A stretch of DNA of 64,000 nucleotides from NCBI RefSeq assembly GCF_015706575.1, contig NW_024037062.1, positions 8,676,811 to 8,740,810 on the forward strand, read 5' to 3'. Of the stretch, positions 1 through 10,407 are shown in pieces. The position numbers and the translations under genes were made by a program. The notes below the pieces were generated by a model. It did no database searches. It was given only the letters and a program-made list of their open reading frames with translations, and was not told where the DNA came from. Positions within the stretch are counted from its first letter, which is position 1. Each line of letters begins with the position of its first letter. Source of the DNA: Patiria miniata (taxonomy: Eukaryota; Echinodermata; Asteroidea; Valvatida; Asterinidae).

Positions 1-62
1 TTCGGTGTCGCTATCTCACCTCAATGTCTATGCCTGCCTTGTGTGTGGAAAGTATTTTCAAG
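1..62 (+). CDS. USP39: USP39 exon a (zinc-finger UBP, partial at window edge)
   Basis: Reading from base 2 gives SVSLSHLNVYACLVCGKYFQ, the CxxC part of the UBP-type zinc finger. The exon ends CAA G and is followed by GTAAAGA; the next exon supplies GG. The true exon start is outside the window. Confidence 0.95.
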
Positions 63-3000
63 GTAAAGACCATAGAGCTATATTAAAATACTAGCGCACT
101 AACTCGATGTACAAAGTAATGCCTGATGGGCGCATCCATGTTTGTACACAAATTTATGGAGAACTAGAAATTTTGTACGGCTTTTGTACGTCTATTTGCA
201 TATCAGCGTTTGTATTCCATACCAGTGCATTATCGAAGCCGATACGCCCAAAACAAAAACGAACGATCAGCAAATGAGCGTCTCATTTTGCTCTACGCAA
301 ACAGCGCAGCGCGTGCTCGCATTCGCTGCAAATGCTGTCACGTTTTTTGTAACCGTCAATGACGCGCTTAAGTTGTTTGCGTGTGTTCTCCTTGGCGTTG
401 CATGTAGAGTACACTTTCAAAATTCAATCCATCTAATTTCATTATGTTCTACAAACATGCACATGAATTCAAAATGTCTGTGCCCAGGACGGCTTCAGAG
501 CGTCTCCGCGCGCAAGAATGAGGAGTTAGCGCTCTAGTAATTCAATATAGATCTATGGTAAAGACAGATTAGTTTGCAGGTCTGGTGAATAAAGAAAATA
601 AATTTTGTTGTAAAGTTGAACAAAGAAATTGACAGAAGTAGGGCTTGAATCTGCCACTTCGGATTGCCGTTCCCGTGCTCTACCAACTGAGCTATCCAGC
701 CCTATGTTGGCGGTTCCCCATTTTGTCAATGTCTTTGATCAAGGGACGCTGATCAGAAGCCATAAACCCATGTAGCCAGGGATCACGCCCAAAGTCACGA
801 TGCTAGCAACATAAGCAATGCTGCAAACCTGGGAAATAGCAAACGGGGATCACTCAGAGAAGACTAGTGCCCCATGAGCAAAGGCATTTACAAAATGGGG
901 AACCGTCAACATAGGGCTGGATAGCTCAGTTGGTAGAGCACCGGAACAGCAATGCGGAGGTCACAAGTTCAAACCCCACTCCCGAAAGTAATTTTGTTCC
1001 ACTTTTAGAAATAATTGTAATGCACCTGTTAGTATCCTTTTGTTGTTTTATAAAATGTGGAATTGTTTTTATCACACTTAAAAATCAAGTGACTTTTTAA
1101 AATCATCCCAACTTTGGTCGGTTGGAAAAGAGAACGTTGATTGGAATTTTGGTCTAAAACTCTATTTTGCTAACTTCAAGTAATGGAACCAAATATCCAC
1201 ATCTGCAACATTTCTTCAAATAAATAAGCAGAACATGATAAAACAGAGTCTTTAACCCTAACTCCCGAGCATGATTCACTAGGAACCATACCCATCCTGG
1301 CAAATTCCAACACCATATGGGAAACTGCATATTTCTGACTTTGATTCTGGAGGTGTGCCAACCCAATGTGAAAGACTGTCAGTTTTAACTGTACCCGTCC
1401 TGACAGATTCTGACAAAACATGCCGTTGGGGTTTGATGGGTTGAGTTCTGTTGAGTGTAAATTTTCCGGCTTACTAAAATGTTCTCATCTGCCACGCCTG
1501 TTTAGGGCGGGGCCGGAAGTCCCACGCCTACACCCACAGCGTCCAGATCAACCACCACGTGTTCCTCAACCTACACACCCTCAAGTTTTACTGCCTGCCC
1601 GACAACTATGAAATCGTCGATTCCTCGTTAGAAGACATCACAGTAAGTTTACTACAGGGCGAGTCAAAAAACACGAAACCCAAATGTCGGGACTATTGTT
1701 TTAGTGAAGTTCTGCATGTAGCAGTTTCAACATCTAGGATATGAAAGCCCAACTCATAAGCTTTCTTTTAGTACAAGAATCATTCAAATCACTCATGTAC
1801 TTTTCAAGTTACGGAATTTTAAACACAACCACCATTTTAAAGTTCTGTCCACGGATCACAAAAAAAGTGTGCGTTCTTTCAGCAAAACGAAAACAATTCA
1901 CACACATCCGTATGTGATTTGTTTTTGTTTTGCTGAAAGAACACTTACCTTTTTGTGATTCATGGACAGAACTTAAAAATGGTGCTTGTTTTTAAAAGTC
2001 TGTATCTTGAAAAGTACATGAGTGATTTTAAGGATTCTTGAACTAAAAGAAAGCTTATGAATTGGGCTTTCATATCCTAGATTTTGAAAGTGCTACATTC
2101 AGAACTTCACTAAAACAATGGTCACGACATTTGGGTTTCGCTTTTTGTTTATGCTCACCCTGTACATTAGATTTGACAAGGTTTGGCCTCACCTGGTTTA
2201 TGGGAGAAACCCATTCATCGGGGATCACCAGCATACGTATCAAGTTGCATACCAATCACAGCCAGTCAATCCTGCTTTATGAAGGCAGGGAGCACTCAAC
2301 TGTCAAAAACAGTCACTTGATGTATTTTGACGGCTGGGCTGGCCTTGTTGAAATTGCCAGCCAGAGAGGGAGGGGAACTGATGCGTATTATCAGAATTCA
2401 AATCCACTTTTGGATTATCACTTTTATTACGTACACCGTTGATTTTGTCCAAAATGTATGTCTGACACCGCTGAACTGCCCTAATAGTACATGTTTATGG
2501 TGTGTTTTAGGGTAAAAAAGGTTGTAGCCACAAGATCTAATTTCCGTTTCTCTGTTTTTCAGTATGTATTGAAGCCAACGTTTAAGAAGGAACACATTGA
2601 AAGCCTCGACAGGAACACCAAGCTATCTCGAGCCTACGATAAAACTACGTATCTGCCGGGCATCGTGGGGCTGAACAACATCAAGGCCAACGACTACTGC
2701 AATGTACTTCTTCACGTAAGCATGAAATTATTGTCGTTTTAAGTTGCTAGCAAGTAGAACAAACTTTATAACTGTTTAGGAAAAAGAGGTAGTTTAAATT
2801 TGATCTCACGTGCTATTTTTGAGTTTCATTCCGAAAAATAGATTGATTTATTAAATTGCTATTTTCTATCACAAGTCAATCACAAGTCCATCACAAGACC
2901 ATCACAAGTACATCACAAGTCCATCGCAAGTCTATCACAAGTCCATCACAAATCTATCACAAGTCTGTCACTAGTCCATCACAAGTCCATCCCAAGTCTA

Positions 3001-6000
3001 TCACAAGTCCATCACAAGTCATCACAAGTCCATCACAAATCTATCGCAAGTCTATCACAAGTCTATCGCAAGCCTATCACAAGTCCATAACAAGTCTATC
3101 ACAAGTCCATCACAAGTCCATCTCAAGTCCATCACAAGTCCATAACAACTCTATCACAAGTCCATCACAAGCCAATCACAAGTCCATCACAAGTCTATCA
3201 CAAGTCTATCACAAGTCAATCACAAGTCCATCACAAGTCCATCACAAATCCATCACAAACCCATCACAAGTCCATCACAAATCCATCACAAGTCCACCAC
3301 AAGTCCATCAAAAGTCCATCACAAACCCATCACAAGTCCATCACAAGTCCATCACAAGTCCATCACAACTCTATCAAAAGTCCATCACAAATCCATCACA
3401 AGTCTATCACAAGTCCATCACAAGCCAATCACAGGTCCATCACAAGTCCATCACAAGTCTATCACAAGTCCATCACAAGTCCATCACAACTCTATCAAAA
3501 GTCCATCACAAATCCATCACAAGTCTATCACAAGTCCATCACAAGCCAATCACAGGTCCATCACAAGTCCATCACAAGTCTATCACAAGTCTACCACAAG
3601 TCCATCACAAGGCCCAAAATTGACCCAGTGAGGTTTGTCATCAACAGGCCTTGGCACACATCGTCCCCCTTCGGGACTACTTTCTGGAGGAGCAGAACTA
3701 CATCAACATCAAGTTGCCACCGGGCGACATCATGTGCCTCTTGTCGCAGCGGTTCGGCGAGCTGATGCGCAAGATGTGGAATCCGAGAAACTTCAAGGCC
3801 CACGTCAGCCCCCACGAGATGCTGCAGTCGGTCGTCCTGTGCAGCAAGAAGAGATTCCAGATCACTAAACAGGGTAAGTCAACAATCTCTCAAAAATTGC
3901 CCACATACAGGGCGAGTCAAGAAAACGGACCCAAACCCCAAAAATATATATCATATTTTAAAAAAATGTGTAGTATTAAACATAATTATGACTGGAAAGC
4001 AAATTTCATAAGCTACTTTTAGATGGAAAAATTACTGAAATTGCTCTATCCGTTAAAAGAATATTACCATTTAAACACAAACCTGATTCGTCCAATAAAG
4101 CAGTTTATTGGCTGTTTCGGCAACCTGCCTAAACAGCCTTTGTTTTTGTTTTTGAAGATTTCTTGTGGCACAGCCTTTGTTTTTGTTCCAATTTTTTTTA
4201 ATTTTTTTTTTTTAAGACTCCCGTCCATAACATTTGAAAACGTTTTCATCGTGGAAGGCACTTTGGGCACTAAAATCAACCCGATTGCCTTTATACTCGG
4301 CACATACTTAGACCAGCATCAGAAGATGTGTGCTGAAAATTTTGCGTCGTCACGAGTCACGTGACGTCTCAATATAGGTGCATATTTTGAAGGCCTATAT
4401 CTCCACAACTACAGGTCCGATTGGTATACACCTAGACCGGGATGTGTTATAGATGAAAATTCAAGTGACGTCATAATATCGTCATCACCTGACATGTGAC
4501 GTCATATTAAAAGTGCATATTTTGAAGGCCAATATCTACAGAACGACAGGTCTGATTGGTTTGAAAGTTAGTATGGTCCTAGACCTGGGTGTTTTATAGA
4601 TGAAATTAAAGTGACGTCTCGATGACGTCATCACATTAAAGGGAAAATACAACATTTGCAAACATCAAAAAAATAAAACTACCAAATCATTTTGAAATAC
4701 CTTGCTGGACTGTTAGTGAATGACAGTGTAAAGCATCCTGTAAAATCATGGCACCTGGTATACTGTCATTTTCAGGAAAAGTGGTATTTTTGTATCAATT
4801 TCCAACGCTGATCGGCCGATCAGCATTGGAAAAAACTGGCTTGTTTTTCAAATACTGGCCCCAATTGACCATCGCCCTTGTTTGCAATCGATTACAAACC
4901 TATGAACGGGTACGAGCCAGCTAGACTGCTCTGTTTCTTCTTATATGGAGTCAGGGAACCAGACTACAGGAAAATGATTGTTTTTCTTGGTTTTTATAGC
5001 ATTTTCGAACCCAAAACCTCAAAAAAGTCAGTGTAACTATATTTGCTATATATTTCCAACCCCCCAATAATTCCATCCATTTCTGAAAATTACAGTAAAA
5101 GCAAATGATGTATATTCCCATTAAATGTGACACTTTAAATGTGCATTATTATAAGCCTTTAGCTACCGAACTATTGGAACTGATCACTATGCAACTTTCT
5201 ACTGCACATCTATGTCCTATCAGTCTATAAAATGACACAAAAATACAAAAACAAATTGCCGAAACAGCCACTTGTCTGTCCACAAACATGTAGTTATCCT
5301 CATTCTTTGAACAGGCGATCCAGTGGAATTCTTGTCCTGGTTTCTGAACGCCCTGCATGCCTCGCTTGGCGGCACCAAGAAAGCCAAAAGCAGCATCCTC
5401 TACACCACCTTCCAAGGAAGGATGAACGTCTCCACGAGGAAAGTCATCCCCATGGAAACCCCGGAGAAAGACAAGGAAGAACTGCTCAAAACGGAGGAGT
5501 ACAAAGGTATTGGAAAAGGAATGGCGGGTTCGAATCCTCACTGTTCGGGATAACCTAGGCAGGGTTCCAGCCACTCTGGAAAATCAGGGAACACTTTGAA
5601 AATGAGATTCCACTTTTCCAGTCAGGGAAAAACTCAGGGAATTTGACACTGGCAGGTTCGAATCCTCTGTTGAAAGGGGTGGCTGGTTCGAATCCTCACT
5701 ATCTGGGATAACATACGCAGGGTTCCAGCCACCCTGGAAAATCAGGGAAAACTTTGAAAATGAGCTTCCACTTTTCCAGTCAGGGAAACACTCAGGGAAT
5801 TTGACACTGGCAGGTTCGAATCCTCTGTTGAAAGGGGTGGTGGGTTCGAATCCTCACTATCTTGGATAACATACGCAGGGTTCCAGCCACTCTGGAAAAT
5901 CAGGGAAAACTTTGAAAATGAGATTCCACTTTTCCATTCAGGGAAAAACTCAGGGAATTTGACACTGGCAGGTTCGAATCCTCTGTTGAAAGGGGTTGTG

Positions 6001-9000
6001 GGTTCGAATCCTCACTATCTGGGATAACATATGCAGGGTTCCAGCCACTCTGGAAAATCAGGGAAAACTTTGAAAATGAGATTCCACTTTTCCAGTCAGG
6101 GAAAAACTCAGGGAATTTGACACTGGCAGGTTCGAATCCTCTGTTGAAAGGGGTGGTGGGTTCGAATCCTCACTATCTGGGATAACATATGCAGGGTTCC
6201 AGCCACTCTGGAAAATCAGGGAAAACTTTGAAAATGAGATTCCACTTTTCCAGTCAGGGAAAAACTCAGGGAATTTGACACTGGCAGGTTCGAATCCTCT
6301 GTTGAAAGGGGTGGCGGGTTCGAATCCTCACTATCTGGGATAACATACGCAGGGTTCCAGCCACCCTGGAAAATCAGGGAAAACTTTGAAAATGAGCTTC
6401 CACTTTTCCAGTCAGGGAAACACTCAGGGAATTTGACACTGGCAGGTTCGAATCCTCTGTTGAAAGGGGTGGTGGGTTCGAATCCTCACTATCTAAGATA
6501 ACCTACGCAGGGTTCCAGTCACTCTGGAAAATCAGGCAAAACTTTGAAAATGAGAATCCACTTTTCCAGTCAGGGAAACACTCAGGGAATTTGACACTGG
6601 CAGGTTCGAATCCTTTGTTGAAAGGGGTGGTGGGCTCGAATCCTCACTATCTGGGATAACCTACGCAGGGTTCCAGCCACTGTGAAATTCAGGGAAAACT
6701 TTGAAAATGAGATTCCACTTTTCCAGTCGGGGAAAAACTCAGGGAATTTGACAGTGGCGGGTTCGAATCCTCTGTTGAAAGGGGTGGTGGGTTCGAATCC
6801 TCACTATCTGGGATAACATACGCAGGGTTCCAGCCACTCTGGAAAATCAGGGAAAACTTTGAAAATGAGATTCCACTTTTCCAGTCAGGGAAACACTCAG
6901 GGAATTTGACACTGGCAGGTTCGAATCCTCTGTTGAAAGGGGTGGTGGGTTCGAATCCTCACTATCTAAGATAACCTACGCAGGGTTCCAGTCACCCTGG
7001 AAAATCAGGGAAAACTTTGAAAATGAGATTCCACTTTTCCAGTCAGGGAAAAACTCAGGGAATTTGACACTGGCAGGTTCGAATCCTCTGTTGAAAGGGG
7101 TGGCGGGTTCGAATCCTCGTGATTGGTCGTGAGGTGCAACCGCCAACTTTCTCTTATTAATATAACCCTTTGTTTTTTGGCAGAGACTGTTTCGGAGACC
7201 CCCTTCCTGTACTTGACGTTGGACATACCCCAGGCCCCGCTTTTCAAGGACGAGTTTGAACAGAACATCATCCCTCAGATCCCGCTGTCTTCCCTCCTGG
7301 CCAAGTTTGACGGTACGACAGAGAAAGTAAGACTCAAAAATCTACTGCAAATAATCATTCTTCATTTAAAAAACCTTTCCCAGAAGTATTAGTCCAGTGT
7401 TGTAGTCAAGTAGTTTTCCATGAGTATCAGTACAAGTACAAGTAGTTTGCAGGTTTTCCCATGAGTGCGAGTGTGACTACATTTCCACAAGTCCATACTC
7501 AAACTTTCCACAAGTATGAGTACTAGCACATGTCAAGGAGTGTAATTTTTTACAACGCAGAAGCGTCCCAAACAGTAGAAAATTGGTTCTTTTCTTAGTC
7601 TTAGAACATTTTCCTATATTGTATATTGCTAAACAGGAGTACAAGACATACAAAGATTCAACCATCAAGCGATTCCATCTAACCAGGCTGCCTCCATATC
7701 TCATACTCTGCATGAAACGCTTCAACAAAAACCTCTTCTTCACTGAGAAGAACAGAACGATTGTCAACTTCCCTGTCAAGTGAGTAAAACATTTCATTGT
7801 TTTCCTGTTTTTTGAAGCCTCAATATGTGGCCGATACTTGGCAGCCGATGTGCATGTCTCCAAAAGTTCAAAGGCCAGTAGTTGTAACTAGTAGTTGTAA
7901 CTAGTAGTTGTAACTAGTAGTTGTAACTGGTAGTTGTAACTGGTAGTTGTAACTGGTAGTTGTAACTAGTAGTTGTAACTAGTAGTTGTAACTAGTAGTT
8001 GTAACTAGTAGTTGTAACTAGTAGTTGTAACTAGTAGTTGTAACTAGTAGTTGTAACTAGTAGTTGTAACTAGTAGTTGTAGCTAGTAGTTGTAGCTAGT
8101 AGTTGTAGGTAGTAGTTGTAACTAGTAGTTGTAACTAGTAGTTGTAACTAGTAGTTGTAACTTGTAGTTGTAACTAGTAGTTGTAACTTGTAGTTGTAAC
8201 TAGTAGTTGTAACTAGTAGTTGTAACTAGTAGTTGTAACTAGATGGCACCGACACTCGCCTCCTCATGAGAGCGCAAAACTATTTCCTGGAAGGAACATA
8301 AGACAAAGGCAAAGGAAATATACGGCAGCATCCCACCTATCTCAACTACAGTAGCACAACGCAGAGCTTGCCTTGCCGGCTGTTGCTATCCAGTTCGTTA
8401 GTGTGACGTCATCTCAATTCAACCATGCGTACTTCACACGGTGTAGCATAGCACGAGTGGAACCGGAAGTTAACGCACCTCGAGCGTTTATCCAATGGGC
8501 GCTAGGAATCGGTGGTGCGCGCGCGTGTATGACGTTTTTACTAACGAACCGGATAGAGCCAAAGAGCAAGTTGTCTCTGACCTCATCTGCAGGAGATTGC
8601 CTTGCCCCAACAGAGGGAGGAGACCCCTCAACTGCGTCGACACTGTATGCAGTGATGTGAGCCAGCACGTTGATGACATCACCACGGCCGTGGCGGACAA
8701 GAGAGTCTGGAAGAGTTTGGTTGCATCCATCTCGGCTGCGGCCGCCCAGTGATGATGATGTAACTTGATGCCAACGTGGCCAATAAACTTACAATCAATA
8801 TAAACAAAACAATTTTCACAATGCTATTCACCAACGATTTTCCCTCAGGAACATGGATTTCACGGAGTATCTCTTGGACGATGCCGAGGTCCGTCAGAGA
8901 AATCCGTACACCAGCTACGACCTGATCGCCAACATCGTACATGAAGGGGAGCCGGGCTCGGGAAAGGGCATCTACAAGGTCCATGTACTACACAAAGTAA

Positions 9001-10407
9001 GCCCTAAAAGCGAAATGGCCAAAATTCCAGCTAATTTTGCACTTCTCACATTTCTGAAGCCCAGATTTGTTAGGCTCAGCACAGAAATTTAAAAATTGTA
9101 GAATTAGACACTTAATCATCCCCATTAATCTCACTGATGGCCCATTTACCTTAAATTAAAGGCGCGTACAAACATTGGTAATTTATACCCAGATACGAAC
9201 CCAACAATTTTATGAGAAAATCCTTGCTCAAAGTGAAGATAGGACTTGTACCAAACACCTTGCGAAATTGTTCCGCCTGAATTGGTATAATATTGAAGGA
9301 AGCAATAATTAAAGGTGCTTTGTACAAGTGTGCCTGATGGCACACTTTTTTATAATTTAACAGTGTTTGTTAAATACTGCGAAGATTACCCATCTACTTG
9401 GACCTCGACCTCCATACGCTGTGTGAATGAGAATCAGTACCAATGTTTTATTAATAAATCAAAATGTGAAAATGGCAAATTGCGAATTGGAAGCTCTAAC
9501 AACTGAATCCACTTGTACAAGACCAAAACAAACTTATTGGGCACAAGTCAATAGTATGTACTGCAAATAAGCTGAACGTTCGTCAGGGCAGTTGTTATGC
9601 ACCATTACTAAGATTTTGGGCACTCGTATAGTTTTATGTATTCATTAGTGAATAGACACAATGTAATACAATGTATTACCAATGTAATACAATGTATTAC
9701 AGGTGCTAATGAGTTAATTTTGGATGTTGTTTTATTGTCTTTCAGAGTACAGGCAAGTGGCATGAGATTCAGGACTTGCACGTAGCTGACATCCTACCAC
9801 AGATGATCACGCTGTCAGAAGCATACATACAGGTAAATCACATGTGGAACAGTGGTAGGATACATTAAAATCCATGTCCATACTTGGTTCTTTGTGACTG
9901 ACTTGTTTTTGCCATGTTTGCCACTTTTTTGCCATGTTTATCCAGTTTGCCACGTCTTGGCCATTTTTTTTTTGCCAGATTTGCCACGTGTTGCCATTTT
10001 TTTTGCCAGATTTGCCATTTTTTTTGCCCATATTGGCTTTTTTGGGGCCAGTTTTGCCAGAGGGTGAAGTCAGGGACGAAACATTGGACAATCACCAACC
10101 ATTTTACAAATTTGTTTGAATAAAAAATGGATGTATTCCGTACGATATTGTTTCGTTCATATCTTAATCACAACCCATTAAGAAATGCGCATACTTTTCT
10201 TTTCTTGGTGATACAAAAAAAGTAATTGGTAAATGCCAAGTTGGATGATCACAGACTGTAATATGCATGCATCACACTGAATGTAGTTAAACTTCTTGAA
10301 TTTTTGTCTTTGTTGTTGTAATTTTTCAGATTTGGGAGAGGAAAGATACGAAGAACGAGGAGCCCGTAGAAGAAAACAAACCTGAACAGAGGGCACCAGA
10401 GACATAA
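1..10407 (+). CDS. USP39: USP39, tri-snRNP ubiquitin-protease-like splicing factor (3' ten exons, 5' end outside window)
   Basis: Ten exons give 455 residues that read closely like animal USP39 (yeast Sad1): the end of the UBP zinc finger followed by the whole USP-like fold. Exons are 1-62, 1506-1642, 2563-2715, 3648-3873, 5315-5506, 7184-7326, 7637-7779, 8849-8996, 9746-9832 and 10330-10407; all junctions are GT-AG and phases agree. Known family role: assembly of U4/U6.U5 tri-snRNP in the nucleus, not deubiquitination. The sequence agrees: the Cys box reads NIKANDY where active USPs have GNTCY, and the His box reads KGIYKVHVLH where GHY is expected. The human protein is 565 residues, so about 110 N-terminal residues lie left of the window. 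No close AATAAA was found after the stop, so the 3' UTR end is not assigned. Confidence 0.96.
70..558 (+). mobile_element. MITE family 1, copy 1 (6-bp TSD)
   Basis: A 489-bp element with inverted ends of about 36 bp (CCATAGAGCTATATTAAA at the left; the right end is its reverse complement with few changes). It is flanked by direct repeats TAAAGA at 64-69 and 559-564. A second copy lies inverted at 28291-28780. No transposase is visible. The left TSD consists of bases +2 to +7 of the USP39 splice donor, so insertion left a working-looking donor. Confidence 0.85.
638..990. repeat. Inverted pair of tRNA-like (SINE-like) sequences
   Basis: Two arms of about 100 bp (638-740 and 885-990) are reverse complements. 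Each holds a tRNA-like A box (TAGCTCAGTTGGTAGAGCA) and a B-box-like stretch followed by a shared tail with ACAAAATGGGGAACCG. The right arm is on plus, the left arm on minus. No full cloverleaf with a clear anticodon could be drawn, so I call it a tRNA-derived repeat pair. Confidence 0.65.
1255..1450. repeat. Dispersed 200-bp repeat, copy 1
   Basis: The stretch from about 1255 to 1450 is the inverted counterpart of 56435-56645 (shared CCAACACCATATGG, GATTCTGGAGGTGTGCC and GGGGTTTGATGGGTTGAG-type stretches). Both lie in introns. Family unknown. Confidence 0.65.
1506..1642 (+). CDS. USP39: USP39 exon b (end of zinc finger)
   Basis: Acceptor TTTAG, then GRGRKSHAYTHS and HHVFLNLHTLKFYCLPD, with the His and Cys residues that finish the zinc finger. 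It ends DSSLEDIT in phase 0 before GTAAGT. Confidence 0.96.
1655..2162. mobile_element. mariner/Tc1-like foldback MITE, subfamily a, copy 1
   Basis: A 508-bp palindromic element with ends CAGGGCGAGTC and CTCACCCTG, flanked by TA on both sides. Each arm is over 200 bp, and the centre is the mirror around AACACTTACC. TA target duplication and this TIR type point to Tc1/mariner. It sits 12 bases after the donor of USP39 exon b. Confidence 0.8.
2563..2715 (+). CDS. USP39: USP39 exon c (degenerate Cys box)
   Basis: Encodes YVLKPTFKKEH through LPGIVGLNNIKANDY to CNVLLH. The position of the USP nucleophile is Asp in this box, as in human USP39. A Cys follows two residues later (YCN, where human has YAN). 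Phase 0 at both ends. Confidence 0.96.
2865..3622 (+). repeat. 11-bp minisatellite in USP39 intron
   Basis: About 68 copies of an 11-bp unit of the form CATCACAAGTC with variants. Because three units make 33 bases, one frame stays open for over 250 codons (KSITSPSQVHH repeats); this is a by-product, not a gene. It ends about 25 bases before the acceptor of USP39 exon d. Confidence 0.95.
3648..3873 (+). CDS. USP39: USP39 exon d
   Basis: Encodes LRDYFLEEQNY, PPGDIMCLLSQRFGELMRK, NPRNFKAHVSPHEMLQ and KKRFQITKQ, all strongly conserved in the family. The acceptor CAACAG has a poor pyrimidine tract, because the 11-bp minisatellite ends only about 30 bases upstream. Confidence 0.96.
3908..4636. repeat. 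Partial mariner-like MITE end plus unassigned intron DNA
   Basis: 3908 to about 4090 matches one arm of the 25564-26247 element (CAGGGCGAGTC, then a CCCAAACCCCAAAAAT-type stretch). From 4370 to 4620 there are two imperfect copies of a block with GCATATTTTGAAGGCC and CATGTGACGTCAT-like words. No gene seen. Confidence 0.55.
4640..5120. mobile_element. TTAA MITE family 3, copy 1
   Basis: A 481-bp element with TIRs of the form AGGGAAWATACAACATTTGC, flanked by TTAA (4636-4639 and 5121-5124). An internal palindrome GCTGATCGGCCGATCAGC lies near 4807. Five more copies occur in the window. Confidence 0.85.
5315..5506 (+). CDS. USP39: USP39 exon e
   Basis: Encodes GDPVEFLSWFLNALHASLGG, then a Lys-rich variable stretch and KEELLKTEEYK. 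Donor GTATTG. A 158-bp tandem array begins within about 15 bases of this donor. Confidence 0.95.
5517..7120 (+). repeat. 158-bp tandem array with repeated B-box motifs
   Basis: About ten copies of a 158-bp unit fill almost the whole USP39 intron. AGGGTTCCAG recurs at 5561, 5719, 5877 and 6035. Each unit has two copies of GGTTCGAATCC, which matches the pol III B-box consensus, separated by a block with TCAGGGAAAACTTTGAAAAT. No A box or tRNA fold was found beside them. Confidence 0.93.
7184..7326 (+). CDS. USP39: USP39 exon f
   Basis: Encodes ETVSETPFLYLTLDIPQAPL, FKDEFEQNIIPQIPL and LAKFDGTTEK. Acceptor TTTTTTGGCAG, donor GTAAGA, ending in phase 0. Confidence 0.95.
7637..7779 (+). CDS. USP39: USP39 exon g
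   Basis: Encodes EYKTYKDSTIKRFHLTRLPP, YLILCMKRFNKNLF and KNRTIVNFPV, the conserved USP core. Ends in phase 2 before GTGAGT. Confidence 0.96.
7879..8242 (+). repeat. 13-bp minisatellite
   Basis: About 28 copies of GTAGTTGTAACTA with few variants, in the USP39 intron between exons g and h. Confidence 0.95.
8243..8820. other. CpG-rich unassigned block in USP39 intron
   Basis: This stretch is richer in G+C and CpG than its surroundings (for example GGTGCGCGCGCGTGTATGACG-like words near 8510). Short open frames exist on both strands, but none has a recognisable domain or convincing splice sites. It could be an old transposon remnant or a regulatory block. Confidence 0.3.
8849..8996 (+). CDS. 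USP39: USP39 exon h (degenerate His box)
   Basis: Encodes NMDFTEYL, SYDLIANIVHEGEP and GIYKVHVLHK. The catalytic His expected in a GHY-type motif is absent (GIY), as in other USP39 proteins. Ends in phase 0 before GTAAGC. Confidence 0.95.
8997..9745. other. USP39 intron, nothing recognised
   Basis: AT-rich intron. A possible diverged repeat lies at 9160-9350 with ATTAAAGG-type starts. A short duplicated ATGTAATACA word occurs near 9660. No gene seen. Confidence 0.5.
9746..9832 (+). CDS. USP39: USP39 exon i
   Basis: Encodes STGKWHEIQDLHVADILPQ and MITLSEAYIQ, the C-terminal end of the USP fold. Acceptor GTCTTTCAG, donor GTAAAT. Confidence 0.96.
9833..10329. other. USP39 intron with TTTGCCA-rich tract
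   Basis: 9910-10050 is a low-complexity run of TTTGCCA and TTTTTTGCC words. No gene seen. Confidence 0.6.
10330..10407 (+). CDS. USP39: USP39 last exon and stop
   Basis: Encodes IWERKDTKNEEPVEENKPEQ and RAPET, then TAA at 10405-10407. The hydrophilic tail is slightly longer than the short human tail. Confidence 0.94.
   Translation: MWERKDTKNEEPVEENKPEQRAPET

Noticed and set aside
661-705. A tRNA gene on minus in the USP39 intron
   Set aside because: A and B boxes are present, but no good acceptor pairing was found, and the copy shares non-tRNA flanks with the inverted partner, as a SINE would.
2865-3622. CRISPR-like array appearance of the 11-bp, 13-bp and 28-bp repeats
   Set aside because: Repeats are directly adjacent without unique spacers, and the DNA is eukaryotic.
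2856-3623. Open frame of 255 codons, Ser/Gln/His-rich
   Set aside because: It is the 11-bp minisatellite read in one frame; there is no start context, no splice link and the peptide is an 11-residue repeat.
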